A program made the translations under genes and the position numbers. A model generated the notes under the pieces. It saw only the letters and a list, made by a program, of their open reading frames with translations. It was not told where the DNA came from and did not search any database. Source: Mesorhizobium qingshengii (GTDB lineage Bacteria; Pseudomonadota; Alphaproteobacteria; Rhizobiales; Rhizobiaceae). Taken from it: DNA of 64,000 bases. Below are positions 1 through 8,151 of this stretch, piece after piece. The stretch covers positions 372,001 through 436,000 of the forward strand of contig NZ_JAPFQA010000002.1 in NCBI RefSeq assembly GCF_027563465.1. Direction: 5' to 3'. Numbering within the stretch: the stretch's first letter is position 1; every line of letters begins with the position of its first letter.

Positions 1-683
1 AGAATGACGCTGGTGCCATGCTCACGCTGCAGGTCGCGCAGCAGCTCCAGCACCTCGCCTTGCACGGTGACGTCGAGCGCGGTCGTCGGCTCGTCGGCAA
101 TCAGCACGTCGGGCTCGAGCGCCAGCGCCATGGCGATCATCACCCGCTGGCGCATGCCGCCGGACAGTTCGTGCGGAAACTGCTTCAGCCGGCTCTCGGC
201 TTCGGAGATGCGCACCGCCTTCAGCGCCTCGATGGCACGCTGGCGGGCCTCGGATGGCGACAGGCTGGTATGCGCCTCGATGGACTCGGTCAGTTGCCGG
301 CCGATCGACAGCACCGGATTGAGCGAGGTCATCGGCTCCTGGAAGATCATGGCGATGCGGTCGCCGCGAATGCGCCGCATCTGGCGCTCGTCGAGCGTCG
401 CCAGATCGGTCTCACCGAGGCGGATCGTGCCCGACGATATCCTGGCTGCGGGCTGCGGCAGCAATTGCATGATCGCCAGGGCGGTCATCGACTTGCCGGA
501 ACCGGATTCGCCGGCGATGCAGAGCGTTTCGCCACGGAGCAGCGTCAGCGACAGGTTGGAGACGACGTCCCGCTCGCCATCCTCGCCGCGCACGCTGACC
601 GACAGGCCGGCGATGTCGAGCACTGGTCCCGCCGTCACCGGGGCGGCAGCCCCGGTACGCTTCCTGTCCACGCCTGCGTTCAT
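1..683 (-). CDS. Dipeptide/oligopeptide ABC transporter ATP-binding protein (partial)
   Basis: This is the N-terminal 227 residues of an ATPase that powers a Dpp/Opp-type importer at the inner face of the membrane; the rest lies beyond the left edge. Walker A GESGSGKS is at about residues 58-65, followed by a Q-loop (MIFQEPMTSLNP), the signature LSGGMRQR and Walker B VLIADEPTTALD. The Q-loop sequence EPMTSLNP is typical of the DppD/OppD family. The ATG at 681-683 overlaps the TGA of the upstream formamidase (ATGA), so translation is probably coupled. Because the family often occurs as a DppD-DppF fusion in rhizobia, the missing part may hold a second ATPase domain. The family is certain; the substrate, presumably a small amide or peptide, is inferred from the operon. 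Confidence 0.93.
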   Translation of the reverse strand, partial: MNAGVDRKRTGAAAPVTAGPVLDIAGLSVSVRGEDGERDVVSNLSLTLLRGETLCIAGESGSGKSMTALAIMQLLPQPAARISSGTIRLGETDLATLDERQMRRIRGDRIAMIFQEPMTSLNPVLSIGRQLTESIEAHTSLSPSEARQRAIEALKAVRISEAESRLKQFPHELSGGMRQRVMIAMALALEPDVLIADEPTTALDVTVQGEVLELLRDLQREHGTSVI

Positions 684-1624
684 TCAAACACGCAGCGCGG
701 GAAGTAGAACGACACCACCCAGTTCGGCATGTCGACGATCTCGCTGATACGGAGATCGCCGCACACCGAGGCCAGCATATAGGCCTCGACCGGGTCTATT
801 CCGTAGCGGCCAGAGAGCAGGTCGACCATCTGCGCGACCGCCTCCCTGGCGCCGGTCATCAGATCCGGGCCGATGCCGGTCGTCACCTCATAGCCCTTGG
901 CATCGAGGTGGCGGGTCACCGGGCCTGGGGTGGTGAAGCGCGGCGTCTTCAGCCTGGTGTCCTTGACCAGGTCGAGCTTGAGCACGACATCCATCGGGCT
1001 TTCGATCGCCGTACCGCAGACCTCGCCGTCGCCTTGCGCGGCGTGCGTGTCGCCGACCGAGAATAGTGCTCCGGCCACTTCCACCGGCAGATAAAGCGTG
1101 GTGCCGGCGGCGAGATCGCGGATGTCGAGATTGCCGCCGACACGCCTCGGCGGCACCACCGAGTGGTGGCCCTTTTCCGCCAGCGCGTTGCCGATGGTGC
1201 CGGCGAAGGGTTTCAGCGGCACCCGCGCATTTTTGCCGAACAGCGCCGGCTCGAGCGAGGCGGCGTCGTATTTCCAGATGTTCAACGCCGGCTCCTTGAA
1301 GTCGTCGGCGAGCAGGCCAAAACCTGGAATGTTCGCCGTCCAGCCGAAGCCGGACGGCTTGAACATCTCGATGGTCACCTTGAGCGCGTCACCCGGCTCG
1401 GCACCCTCGACGAAGATCGGCCCGGTCACCGGGTTGACCTTGGCGAAGTCGAGCTTGGCGATGTCGCTGACCGTGCTGTCGGCCTGAAGCTGGCCGCCAC
1501 CCGCATCAAGACACTGGAACTCGATGGTCGAGCCGGGCGCCACCCGCTCGGCCGGGACAAACGAATTGTCCCAGCCGAAATGGTGATGGCGCCCGTGGAT
1601 GGTGTAGTCGCAGTTATTGCACAT
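680..1624 (-). CDS. Acetamidase/formamidase family amidohydrolase
   Basis: A 314-residue protein of the FmdA/AmdA family, which hydrolyses formamide or short aliphatic amides to the acid plus ammonia in the cytosol. Visible family features are the histidine-rich N-terminus (HGRHHHFGWDNS), the GDALKVTIE stretch, GDTHAAQGDGEVCGTAIE in the middle and the C-terminal MASVCGDLRISEIVD-like segment, which reads ASVCGDLRISEIVDMPN. Length fits the shorter bacterial members. The ATG at 1622-1624 lies inside the last codons of the substrate-binding-protein gene (11-bp overlap), and the stop overlaps the start of the ATPase gene. Its place in an operon with AmiC/AmiR-like regulators supports amide catabolism as a nitrogen source. 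Exact substrate is not readable from sequence. Confidence 0.9.
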   Translation of the reverse strand: MCNNCDYTIHGRHHHFGWDNSFVPAERVAPGSTIEFQCLDAGGGQLQADSTVSDIAKLDFAKVNPVTGPIFVEGAEPGDALKVTIEMFKPSGFGWTANIPGFGLLADDFKEPALNIWKYDAASLEPALFGKNARVPLKPFAGTIGNALAEKGHHSVVPPRRVGGNLDIRDLAAGTTLYLPVEVAGALFSVGDTHAAQGDGEVCGTAIESPMDVVLKLDLVKDTRLKTPRFTTPGPVTRHLDAKGYEVTTGIGPDLMTGAREAVAQMVDLLSGRYGIDPVEAYMLASVCGDLRISEIVDMPNWVVSFYFPRCVFE

Positions 1625-3257
1625 CTTTTACATACACATTGTCGTAGTTGATCGGGATATGGACCGGGTCGACATAGAGGTTGTCGGCGCCGCCCATGCG
1701 GGCCGATTTCATGGTGAAGCGCTGCTCGTTGAAGACCGGCGCCCACGGCGCGTCCTCCATCACCTTGTCGTAGATGGCGCTCCACATCTTGTCGCGCTCG
1801 CCCGCCTTCGCCGGGTCGACCACGGAGTCTGCCTCGGCCGCCTTGGCGTCGAGATCCTTGTTGCAATACCACGACCAGTTCCAGCCGCCGGGCACAGCAC
1901 CCGCGCAGCCGAGGATCGGGCCGTAGAAGTTCGACGGATCCGGGAAGTCGGCGATCCAGGCCATGCCGCCGGACCAGATCATCGGTGCGCCGGCCTTGTC
2001 GCCACCGGCGGCGATGACGTTGGCCTGCGCCAGCGACTGGATGCCGGCCTTGATGCCGATCGCAGCCAGGTCCTGCTGGATCGCCTGGGCGATGCGCGGG
2101 TTGGGATCGGTGTTCATGGCGAACAGCTGGATGTCGAAGCCATCGGGATGACCGGCCTCGGCCAGCAGCGCCTTGGCCTTGGCGACGTCATAGGGATAGC
2201 CCTTGAACTCCTTGTCGTAACCCGGCATCGATGGCGGCAGCGGCTGGTTGGCAGGCACGGCGCGGCCGTTGATGATCTGGATGATGCGGGCCTTGTTGAT
2301 CGCCATGTTGACGGCCTGGCGCACCTTCACATTGTCGAAAGGCGCCATGGTGGTGTTCATGGTGACGTAGCCGGTGTGCAGCTGGCCGCCTTCGACGACG
2401 CGCGCCTTCTGCTCGGGATCGGCCATCACCTCCTGGAACTTGGCCGGCGGAATGCCGTCGCCGGGCACGTCGATCTCGCCCTTCTGCAGGCGCAGCAGCG
2501 CCACGATCGGCTCCTGGCCGATCTCGAAGGTGATCTTGTCCAGGTGCGGCAGCCCCTTGTGCCAGTAGTCCGGATTGCGCTCGAAGACGATACGCTGGCC
2601 AAGCGTCCATTCGGCGAGCTTGAAGGCGCCGGTGCCGACCGGATGCTTGCCGAAATCGGCGCTGTATTTCTCGACCTCTTCCTTCGGCACGACATGCGAG
2701 AAGTTGATGGCCATGACATGCAGGAAGGTGGCGTCGGGACGGGTCAGCTCGAACTTGACGGTGTAGGGGTCGACCACGGTGACGCCAGCCAGGCTTTCGG
2801 CCTTGCCTGCGGCGACGTCGTCATAGCCCTTGATCGAGCCGAAGAAGCCGGCGCCGGGGCTCTGCGTCTTCGGATTGGTGACGCGGTCGAGCGAGTATTT
2901 CACGTCGTCGGCGGTCATCTCGCGGCCATTGTGGAATTTCACACCGTGGCGCAGCTTGAAGGTGAAGGTCTTGCCGTCCGGCGAAATCTCGTAGCTTTCG
3001 GCGAGGTCGGGCTTCAGATTGGTGGTGCCCGGCTCGTAGTCCATCAGCCCGTCGAACAGGCTCTTGATCATCGACCAGTTCTGCCAGTCATAGCCGATTG
3101 CCGGATCGAGCGTGGCGACGTCATCCTTGTAGGTGATGGTGATGGCGCCGCCCTGCTTGGCGTTCGGATCGACAGTGTCCTCGGCGCGTACGCTTGTCAT
3201 GCCGAGCATCAGCGCCAGCGCCGATGCCGCTACCGTGGATGCCAGAAACTTCTTCAT
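1614..3257 (-). CDS. ABC transporter substrate-binding protein, family 5
   Basis: A 547-residue periplasmic binding protein of the DppA/OppA (SBP_bac_5) family. The N-terminus MKKFLASTVAASALALMLG is a Sec signal peptide with likely cleavage after about residue 25 (SVRA-ED). The family signature region DPAIGYDWQNWSMIKSLFDG and the later LRHGVKFHNGREMTADDV are clear. A ribosome-binding site (AAAGGGAAC) precedes the ATG. It sits between the permease genes and the formamidase gene, so it probably captures an amide-containing ligand or peptide for the same system. A 65-bp gap separates it from dppB-like upstream gene, the only non-overlapping junction in the operon. Confidence 0.93.
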   Translation of the reverse strand: MKKFLASTVAASALALMLGMTSVRAEDTVDPNAKQGGAITITYKDDVATLDPAIGYDWQNWSMIKSLFDGLMDYEPGTTNLKPDLAESYEISPDGKTFTFKLRHGVKFHNGREMTADDVKYSLDRVTNPKTQSPGAGFFGSIKGYDDVAAGKAESLAGVTVVDPYTVKFELTRPDATFLHVMAINFSHVVPKEEVEKYSADFGKHPVGTGAFKLAEWTLGQRIVFERNPDYWHKGLPHLDKITFEIGQEPIVALLRLQKGEIDVPGDGIPPAKFQEVMADPEQKARVVEGGQLHTGYVTMNTTMAPFDNVKVRQAVNMAINKARIIQIINGRAVPANQPLPPSMPGYDKEFKGYPYDVAKAKALLAEAGHPDGFDIQLFAMNTDPNPRIAQAIQQDLAAIGIKAGIQSLAQANVIAAGGDKAGAPMIWSGGMAWIADFPDPSNFYGPILGCAGAVPGGWNWSWYCNKDLDAKAAEADSVVDPAKAGERDKMWSAIYDKVMEDAPWAPVFNEQRFTMKSARMGGADNLYVDPVHIPINYDNVYVKDVQ

Positions 3258-3322
3258 TTTCTTGTTCCCTTTCTCTGTTCGTTTTCGGTCATGTCTTGTT
3301 GCTTTCGGTCATGCCCTGGTTT

Positions 3323-4243
3323 TCATCTGAGCTTGATGCGCGGGTCGATAAAGGGCGCGATGATGTCGGCGAGCAGATTGCCGAGGACGATGGCGAAGGC
3401 CGACACCAGCGTGACGCCCATGATGATCGGGATGTCGACGCGCTGGATGGCCTGCCACGCCAGCTGGCCGATGCCGGGCCAGCCGAACACGCTTTCGACG
3501 ACGACGATGCCGCCCATGAAGATGCCGATGTCGATGCCGATCATGGCGATGACCGGCAGGATGGCGTTGGGCAGGGCATGGCGGAAGAGGATGGCGCGGC
3601 GCGCCAGGCCCTTGGCGCGGGCCGTGCGCACATAGTCCTGGCGCAGCACGTCGATCATCGACGAGCGCATCATGCGCGCGTACCAGCCGGCGCCGAGGAT
3701 GCCCATGGTCAGCGACGGCAGCACGAGATGGCGCCAGGTGCCGTAGCCGCCGATCGGAAACCAGCTCAGCCGCACGGCGAAGACGTAGAGCAGCAGCAGG
3801 CCGACGACGAATTGCGGCGCCGAAACGCCGACGAAGGAAGCGACCATCAGCGTCTGGTCGGTCGCCGTGCCGCGCTTGACGGCGGCGATCAGCCCCATGC
3901 TCAGGCCGATCAGCAGTTCGCACAGGATGGCGCCGACCATCAGCAGCAGGCTGGCCGGCAGCCGCGAGACGATCAGCTCGGTGACCTCGGAGCGCTGGAT
4001 GTAGGAGCGGCCGAGATCGCCGCTGAGCAGCTTCACCAGATAGCGCCAGTACTGGATGACGAAGGGCTGGTCGAGGCCGAGCTGCTGGCGGATGTTCTCG
4101 ACCGTCTGCGGCGTGGCGCTGCGGCCGGCGATCTGGCGCACCGGGTCGGCGGGCAACAGATAAAGCAGTGCGAAAGTGATCAGCGAGACGCCGAGCAGGA
4201 TGAGCAGCGACTGGATGAGGCGGCGGCCGAGATAGGCGATCAT
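3323..4243 (-). CDS. ABC transporter permease, DppB type
   Basis: A 306-residue inner-membrane permease. It begins MIAYLGRRLIQSLLILLGVS, the standard first transmembrane segment of DppB/OppB proteins, and has the family's GLDQPFVIQYWRYL motif and a C-terminal EAA loop (ARAKGLARRAILFRHALPNA). The ATG at 4241-4243 overlaps the TGA of the DppC-type gene (ATGA), which decides this start over longer in-frame readings. It pairs with the DppC-type subunit to form the channel of the importer. Confidence 0.93.
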   Translation of the reverse strand: MIAYLGRRLIQSLLILLGVSLITFALLYLLPADPVRQIAGRSATPQTVENIRQQLGLDQPFVIQYWRYLVKLLSGDLGRSYIQRSEVTELIVSRLPASLLLMVGAILCELLIGLSMGLIAAVKRGTATDQTLMVASFVGVSAPQFVVGLLLLYVFAVRLSWFPIGGYGTWRHLVLPSLTMGILGAGWYARMMRSSMIDVLRQDYVRTARAKGLARRAILFRHALPNAILPVIAMIGIDIGIFMGGIVVVESVFGWPGIGQLAWQAIQRVDIPIIMGVTLVSAFAIVLGNLLADIIAPFIDPRIKLR

Positions 4244-5148
4244 GCCCGGCCCCTCTGCGTCGGATCGAGAATGTCGCGCAGCGCGTCGCCGATCAGGTTG
4301 AAGGCCAGCGCCAGCGCCAGGATCGCCGCACCGGGAAAGAACACCAGCCAGGGTGCGGCCTGGAAGTAGGTCTGGTTCTCGAAGATGATGTTGCCCCACG
4401 AAGCCGTGGGCGGCTGCACGCCGATACCGAGGAAGCTGAGTGTCGCTTCGAGCAGCACCGTGGTCGAGATGCCGAGCGTGCCCCAGACGATGATGGTCGG
4501 CAGGAGATGCGGCAGGATATGGCGAAACAGGATGCGCGGCGCGCTCGCGCCGATGGTGCGTTCGGCGTCGATGAACTCGCGCTCGGCGAGTGAGCTGGTC
4601 TCGGTGTAGATGACGCGCGCGGTCTGCACCCAGTTGACCAGCGCGATGACCATGGCGACGATCCACAGGCTGGGCTCGAACACCGCCGCCAGGCAGATGG
4701 CGAGCAGCAGCGCCGGGAACGCCATCATCAGGTCGGTGAAGCGCATCAGCGCGCCGCCGATCCAGCCGCGGAAATAACCTGCGGTGACGCCGACCAACGT
4801 GCCGATGAAAAGCGCCACGCCATTGGCGACGATGCCGATGATCAGCGAGGTGCGGGCGCCATAGAGGATGCGGGTCAAGAGGTCGCGGCCAAGCAGGTCA
4901 GTGCCCAGCCAGAATTGCGCATTCGGCGGCAAGGGCGAGCCTTCCAGTGTCAGGCCGTCGAACATCTGCTCATTGGGATCATAGCCGGTCAGCCATGGCG
5001 CCAGAACGGCGCCGGCAACGACGATGGCGACGATCACCAGGCCAAGCACCGCCAGGCGGCGTTTGACCAGCCGGCGCCAGACGCCGGCGCGCGGCTTGGC
5101 CGGCATGCGCCCGGCGGCCGGGAGATCAGGCGCGATGGGACTGGTCAT
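4240..5148 (-). CDS. ABC transporter permease, DppC type
   Basis: A 302-residue permease of the DppC/OppC family. It has a cytosolic N-terminus, a first membrane helix near residues 32-50, the family motif WLGTDLLGRDLLTRILYGAR, and an EAA loop (FIDAERTIGASAPRILFRHI). The start codon at 5146-5148 lies 21 bases inside the end of the ANTAR regulator gene, so the genes overlap by 23 bp. Partner of the DppB-type subunit immediately downstream. Confidence 0.92.
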   Translation of the reverse strand: MTSPIAPDLPAAGRMPAKPRAGVWRRLVKRRLAVLGLVIVAIVVAGAVLAPWLTGYDPNEQMFDGLTLEGSPLPPNAQFWLGTDLLGRDLLTRILYGARTSLIIGIVANGVALFIGTLVGVTAGYFRGWIGGALMRFTDLMMAFPALLLAICLAAVFEPSLWIVAMVIALVNWVQTARVIYTETSSLAEREFIDAERTIGASAPRILFRHILPHLLPTIIVWGTLGISTTVLLEATLSFLGIGVQPPTASWGNIIFENQTYFQAAPWLVFFPGAAILALALAFNLIGDALRDILDPTQRGRA

Positions 5149-5728
5149 CGCCGCCTTCTTCCTCTGTCATCGCCACGATCCGGCGCGCGGCATCCTCGAC
5201 GCTGATCTGCCAGCTCATCGCCAGCGAGCGCAGTTGCGCATAGGCGCGGTCGTCGTCGGTGCCTTTCGACAGTGCCGTCACGGCGCGCACGATGGTCTGG
5301 CGCTCGGCTACACGCTGGCGAAGCGCCGCAATTTCGCTGGCCAGGTGCTTGCGGGCCTCGAAACTCTGCCGCGCGATCAGCAGCGCGCTGTAGACGCCGG
5401 CATTGCCGACCGGCTTCAGGAGCTGGGCGTCGGCCTTGTGCGACAGTGCCCATTCGATGCGGCCGGGCGCCTCCGAGCCGATCAGCGCCACCAGCGGCAT
5501 CGGCGCCTCGCCCGGCTTCCAGGGAAACTGCTCGTCGAAGCCGAGATCGGCGTCGAAGAAGACGAAATCGGCGGCCAGCGCTTCCGGCGGCAGTTCCGGC
5601 CAGCAGTCCAGCGTGATCAGGCCGATGGCCGACAATTGCCTGGTGATCGCCTGCACCGTCGGATGCGGACGATGCAGGATGAAGGCCCTGGCGCCACCGA
5701 GATTGGGGATGCGCGGCGTCCTGGTCAC
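5126..5728 (-). CDS. ANTAR-domain antitermination regulator (AmiR/NasT-like)
   Basis: A 200-residue protein with a pseudo-receiver N-terminal half (residues about 12-120, FFDADLGFDEQ and LLKPVGNAGVY recall the receiver fold but a canonical phospho-acceptor set is not evident), a coiled-coil linker (about 125-150) and a C-terminal ANTAR domain (ALSKGTDDDRAYAQLRSLAM through ISVEDAARRIVAMTEEE). ANTAR proteins bind paired RNA hairpins and prevent termination. The GTG start at 5726-5728 overlaps the TGA of the AmiC-like gene, matching the amiC-amiR pairing known in Pseudomonas. In that system AmiC holds AmiR inactive until an amide is bound; the same logic is likely here. The likely RNA target is the leader described at 6829-6908. 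Confidence 0.85.
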   Translation of the reverse strand: MTRTPRIPNLGGARAFILHRPHPTVQAITRQLSAIGLITLDCWPELPPEALAADFVFFDADLGFDEQFPWKPGEAPMPLVALIGSEAPGRIEWALSHKADAQLLKPVGNAGVYSALLIARQSFEARKHLASEIAALRQRVAERQTIVRAVTALSKGTDDDRAYAQLRSLAMSWQISVEDAARRIVAMTEEEGGDDQSHRA

Positions 5729-6819
5729 GACACGACCCTCAGGCGGGGACGGCCGAATGTCCTGGCGGGGTCGTAACGCGACAGATAGGGGTCCGGCGCG
5801 ACCTCGTCCTCGCGGCTGACGACCTCGAAGAAGCCGTCCGCGATCCGCCCGATGATCACCGGCAGCGTCGCGTGCTGGGAGTGGGCGTCGATGGCGATCG
5901 GCCCGAGCCGGGTGGAGAAGCGGCGCTCGGCGAAGGCCCTGGAAAACTCCGCCGGACCGGCGTCGGGATCGCGGGAGAGCACGTCGGCCATCACCTGCAC
6001 CGACGCATAGGCGGACGCCTCGAAGGACGAGCCGAAAGCGGCCGGCCGCGGCGCGAAATACGGCCCGACCGACAAGTGCCCTCTCCCGGATTCACCGATT
6101 GCCGGCAGCTCGCCCTCGGTGAGATTGCAGGAGATGACAGGGCAGGTTTCAGGGCTGAAGGTGGGATCCTCGTCGCCCAAGTCGCGATAGGCCGCCAGGA
6201 AGGCGTAGGACGAGGTGCCGATCAGATTGTTGAGGATGAAGTTCGGCCGCGTGGCCCGGATTTCCCCGATCAGACGCGACACGTCGGTCTCGCCGATGCG
6301 CAGATAGCGCTCGCCCAGGACCTTGCCGCCGGCATCCGCGATCAGGTCGCGCGCCACGCGGTTCATCTCCCAGCCCCAGATGTAGTTCGAGCCGAGCAGG
6401 AAGCCGTTGGCGCCGAAGCGCGGCACGACATGAGCCAGCAGCGGCACCAGGTGCTGGTTGGGGCATGCGTGCATGTAGACGACATGCTCGTTGGCCTCGA
6501 ACCCCTCATAGGGGCAGGCGTACCAGAGCATCCCGCCCGCTTTCTCCAGCACGGGGATGGTCTCCTTGCGGCTCCAGGAAGTGACGCAGCCGACGACATG
6601 GCGCGCGCTGCTGGACTTGAAAATGTCCTCGCACAAGGTCGCGTAGCGATCGGCATTGCTTTGCGGGTCGCGCTCTACCGGCACCAGCTCGATGCCGGAG
6701 CTCCGATCGGCGTTGATGTCGGCGATCGCGCGCATCGCGCCCATCCGGCACGCGTCGGACACGAGCTGATAGCTCCCCGAGCGGGAATACAGGATGCCGA
6801 TCTCGATACGCCGTTTCAA
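5725..6819 (-). CDS. AmiC-like amide-sensing binding protein
   Basis: A 364-residue type-1 periplasmic-binding-protein fold (Peripla_BP_6/AmiC/FmdD group) without a signal peptide, starting KRRIEIGILYSRSGSYQ, so it is expected to be cytosolic and act as a sensor rather than a transporter subunit. Features include DINADRSSGIELVPVERDPQ and GSNYIWGWEMNR, typical of AmiC. I chose the TTG at 6817-6819 because a GGGG ribosome-binding site lies 6 nt upstream; longer in-frame ATG starts (to 6882) would run through the terminator-like hairpin. The gene overlaps the ANTAR gene by 4 bp. It probably binds an amide and releases the antiterminator. Confidence 0.82.
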   Translation of the reverse strand: MKRRIEIGILYSRSGSYQLVSDACRMGAMRAIADINADRSSGIELVPVERDPQSNADRYATLCEDIFKSSSARHVVGCVTSWSRKETIPVLEKAGGMLWYACPYEGFEANEHVVYMHACPNQHLVPLLAHVVPRFGANGFLLGSNYIWGWEMNRVARDLIADAGGKVLGERYLRIGETDVSRLIGEIRATRPNFILNNLIGTSSYAFLAAYRDLGDEDPTFSPETCPVISCNLTEGELPAIGESGRGHLSVGPYFAPRPAAFGSSFEASAYASVQVMADVLSRDPDAGPAEFSRAFAERRFSTRLGPIAIDAHSQHATLPVIIGRIADGFFEVVSREDEVAPDPYLSRYDPARTFGRPRLRVVS

Positions 6820-6828
6820 ACAGATCCC

Positions 6829-6873
6829 CAAAAATAACAATGCCCCGCAGCCACCGCCGGATGGGCGAGGCAT
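6829..6873 (-). terminator. Terminator-like attenuator in the amiC-like leader
   Basis: Read on the minus strand, ATGCCTCG (6866-6873) pairs with CGGGGCAT (6840-6847) with one T-G wobble; an inner CCATC/GGTGG helix (6860-6864 with 6851-6855) closes a four-base loop. It is followed by TGTTATTTTT (6830-6839). This is the form of an intrinsic terminator placed just before the start of the AmiC-like gene, where an ANTAR antiterminator would be expected to act. Confidence 0.6.
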
Positions 6874-6891
6874 ACGAGGCATTCTTGCCGC

Positions 6892-6947
6892 CCGGCGATC
6901 AGAGCCGGTATTTTGCCCTAGCGTATTCGGTACGGCGGGTCAGTCAA
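6892..6947 (-). promoter_or_regulatory. Candidate promoter and leader hairpin of the amide operon
   Basis: On the minus strand TTGACT (6942-6947) and TACGCT (6920-6925) are spaced by 16 bp, a plausible housekeeping promoter. Downstream a CCGGC/GCCGG hairpin (6892-6908, seven-base loop) precedes the terminator-like structure. ANTAR targets normally have hexaloops with A1 and G4; this loop does not match that exactly, so the hairpin is only a candidate. Confidence 0.4.
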
Positions 6948-7199
6948 GCGGGAAAAGTGCAACGCTCGACTCAACCCTGCCCCAACTGCTTCCGGGGCGC
7001 GGGATCACAAAGCAGCGGCAGTGGTCGACCCGGGCGGTGTCTTGTGCTCGCTGCCTTGAAATTTTTGAGAGAATATTCCCGGTATTGAGGGTAACCGCGA
7101 AACGCGGTTCTTTGATAAAATCGATAGAATTTCTGACGATGTGACCAAGGCTGAGCGATCCGTTTGGCTGCCATGACTTCACAACCGCAGAGATCAATC
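6948..7199. other. Divergent intergenic region upstream of metQ
   Basis: No gene seen. It contains a perfect 7-bp inverted repeat AACCGCG-AAA-CGCGGTT at 7093-7109, which is not followed by a T-run and so is not an obvious terminator. AT-rich sequence around 7055-7135 is the likely metQ promoter area. I could not fit a SAM-II or other SAM riboswitch here. Confidence 0.5.
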
Positions 7200-8053
7200 A
7201 TGTCCGACTTCAAAAACACTTTGCCATCTTCCCTTTGGTCAACCCTCAACCGGCGCAGTGGCCTGGCCCTGCTGTTCGCATCGGCGGTCGCGATTGGCAG
7301 TTTGATGGCACCCCATGCGTCGTTCGCCGAAGACAAGAAGTCGATCAAGGTCGGCATCATCAGCGGCGAAGACGAGGACGTGTGGCGGGTCGTCGTCGCG
7401 CAGGCTGCCGAAAAGGGCCTGACCATCGAGCCCGTGGTGTTCAACGACTATACCCAGCCCAACGAGGCGCTGGAGCGTGGCGAAATCGACGCCAACGCCT
7501 TCCAGCACCAGCCCTATCTCGACAACCAGATCAAGACGCAGGGCTACCACATCGTCCGCGTCGGCTACACCGGCGTCTGGCCGATCGGCCTCTACTCGAA
7601 GAAGTACAGCAAGGTCGCCGACCTGCCGAGGGCGCGGTCATCGGCGTGCCGAACGACCCATCCAATGAAGGCCGGGCGCTGCGCGTCCTCCAGAACGAGG
7701 GCGTGATCAAGCTGAAGGACGGCACCGGCATTCTCGCCACCACCGCCGACATTGCCGAGAATGCCAAGAAGGTGGTGATCAAGGAGCTCGACGCCGGCAT
7801 CGTCGGCCGCTCGGTCGAGGATCTCGACGCCGCCGTGGTGAACACCGACTGGGCGCTGAAGAGCGGCCTGACGCCGGAAAACCGCATCGCGCAGGAGCCC
7901 ATCGCCGACAATCCGTACCGCAACTTCATCGCGGTGAAGGTTGGCAATGAGAACGAGGCCTGGGTGAAGACGCTGGTGGCGTCCTATCAGAACGAGGCCG
8001 TGAAGGCCGAGTTCGACAAGGTCTACAAGGGCACCGGCCTCAGCGCCTATTGA
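7200..8053 (+). pseudogene. metQ: Methionine ABC transporter binding lipoprotein-type MetQ, frameshifted
   Basis: The reading from ATG 7200 gives a signal peptide (residues about 8-45, ending ASFAEDKK) and a NlpA/MetQ domain (IKVGIISGEDEDVW, PNEALERGEIDANAFQHQPY). At 7626-7630 the frame breaks: the sequence reads CTGCCGAGGGC where family sequence calls for Leu-Pro-Glu-Gly (CTGCCGGAGGGC), i.e. one G is missing. The remainder (EGAVIGVPNDPSNEGRALR through YKGTGLSAY) continues in the -1 frame to a stop at 8051-8053. No slippery heptamer is visible, so this is either a real inactivating deletion or a sequencing error. No lipobox cysteine is evident. Metal/methionine specificity is inferred from the following metN and metI. 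Confidence 0.85.
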
Positions 8054-8090
8054 GAACGTCCGCGACCGGACGCCCGGTTCGACAGCAAAA

Positions 8091-8116
8091 GCGGTCCGCG
8101 CTTGAGCGCGGGCCGC
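8091..8116 (+). repeat. Intercistronic hairpin between metQ and metN
   Basis: GCGGTCCGCGCT and AGCGCGGGCCGC form a 12-bp stem with one T-G pair and a two-base loop. There is no T-run. Such structures 3' of binding-protein genes often protect the upstream mRNA and help set excess binding protein over ATPase and permease. Confidence 0.5.
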
Positions 8117-8151
8117 AACTGCGTTTTCGGATGGCGAGGACAGGAACACGC

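Noticed and set aside
1617..3635. 672-residue open frame on the plus strand
   Set aside because: It is the antisense of the SBP gene, rich in Arg/His/Gly/Val as expected from GC-rich complement, and has no family similarity or ribosome-binding site.
7110..7199. SAM-II riboswitch before metQ
   Set aside because: The region was compared with the remembered SAM-II consensus (GGCUUGCAGCC-type core and pseudoknot); the required core is not present. A covariance-model scan would settle it.
7626..7631. Programmed -1 frameshift in metQ
   Set aside because: No slippery heptamer or following pseudoknot is visible, and metQ is not known to use recoding; a deletion or sequencing error is simpler.
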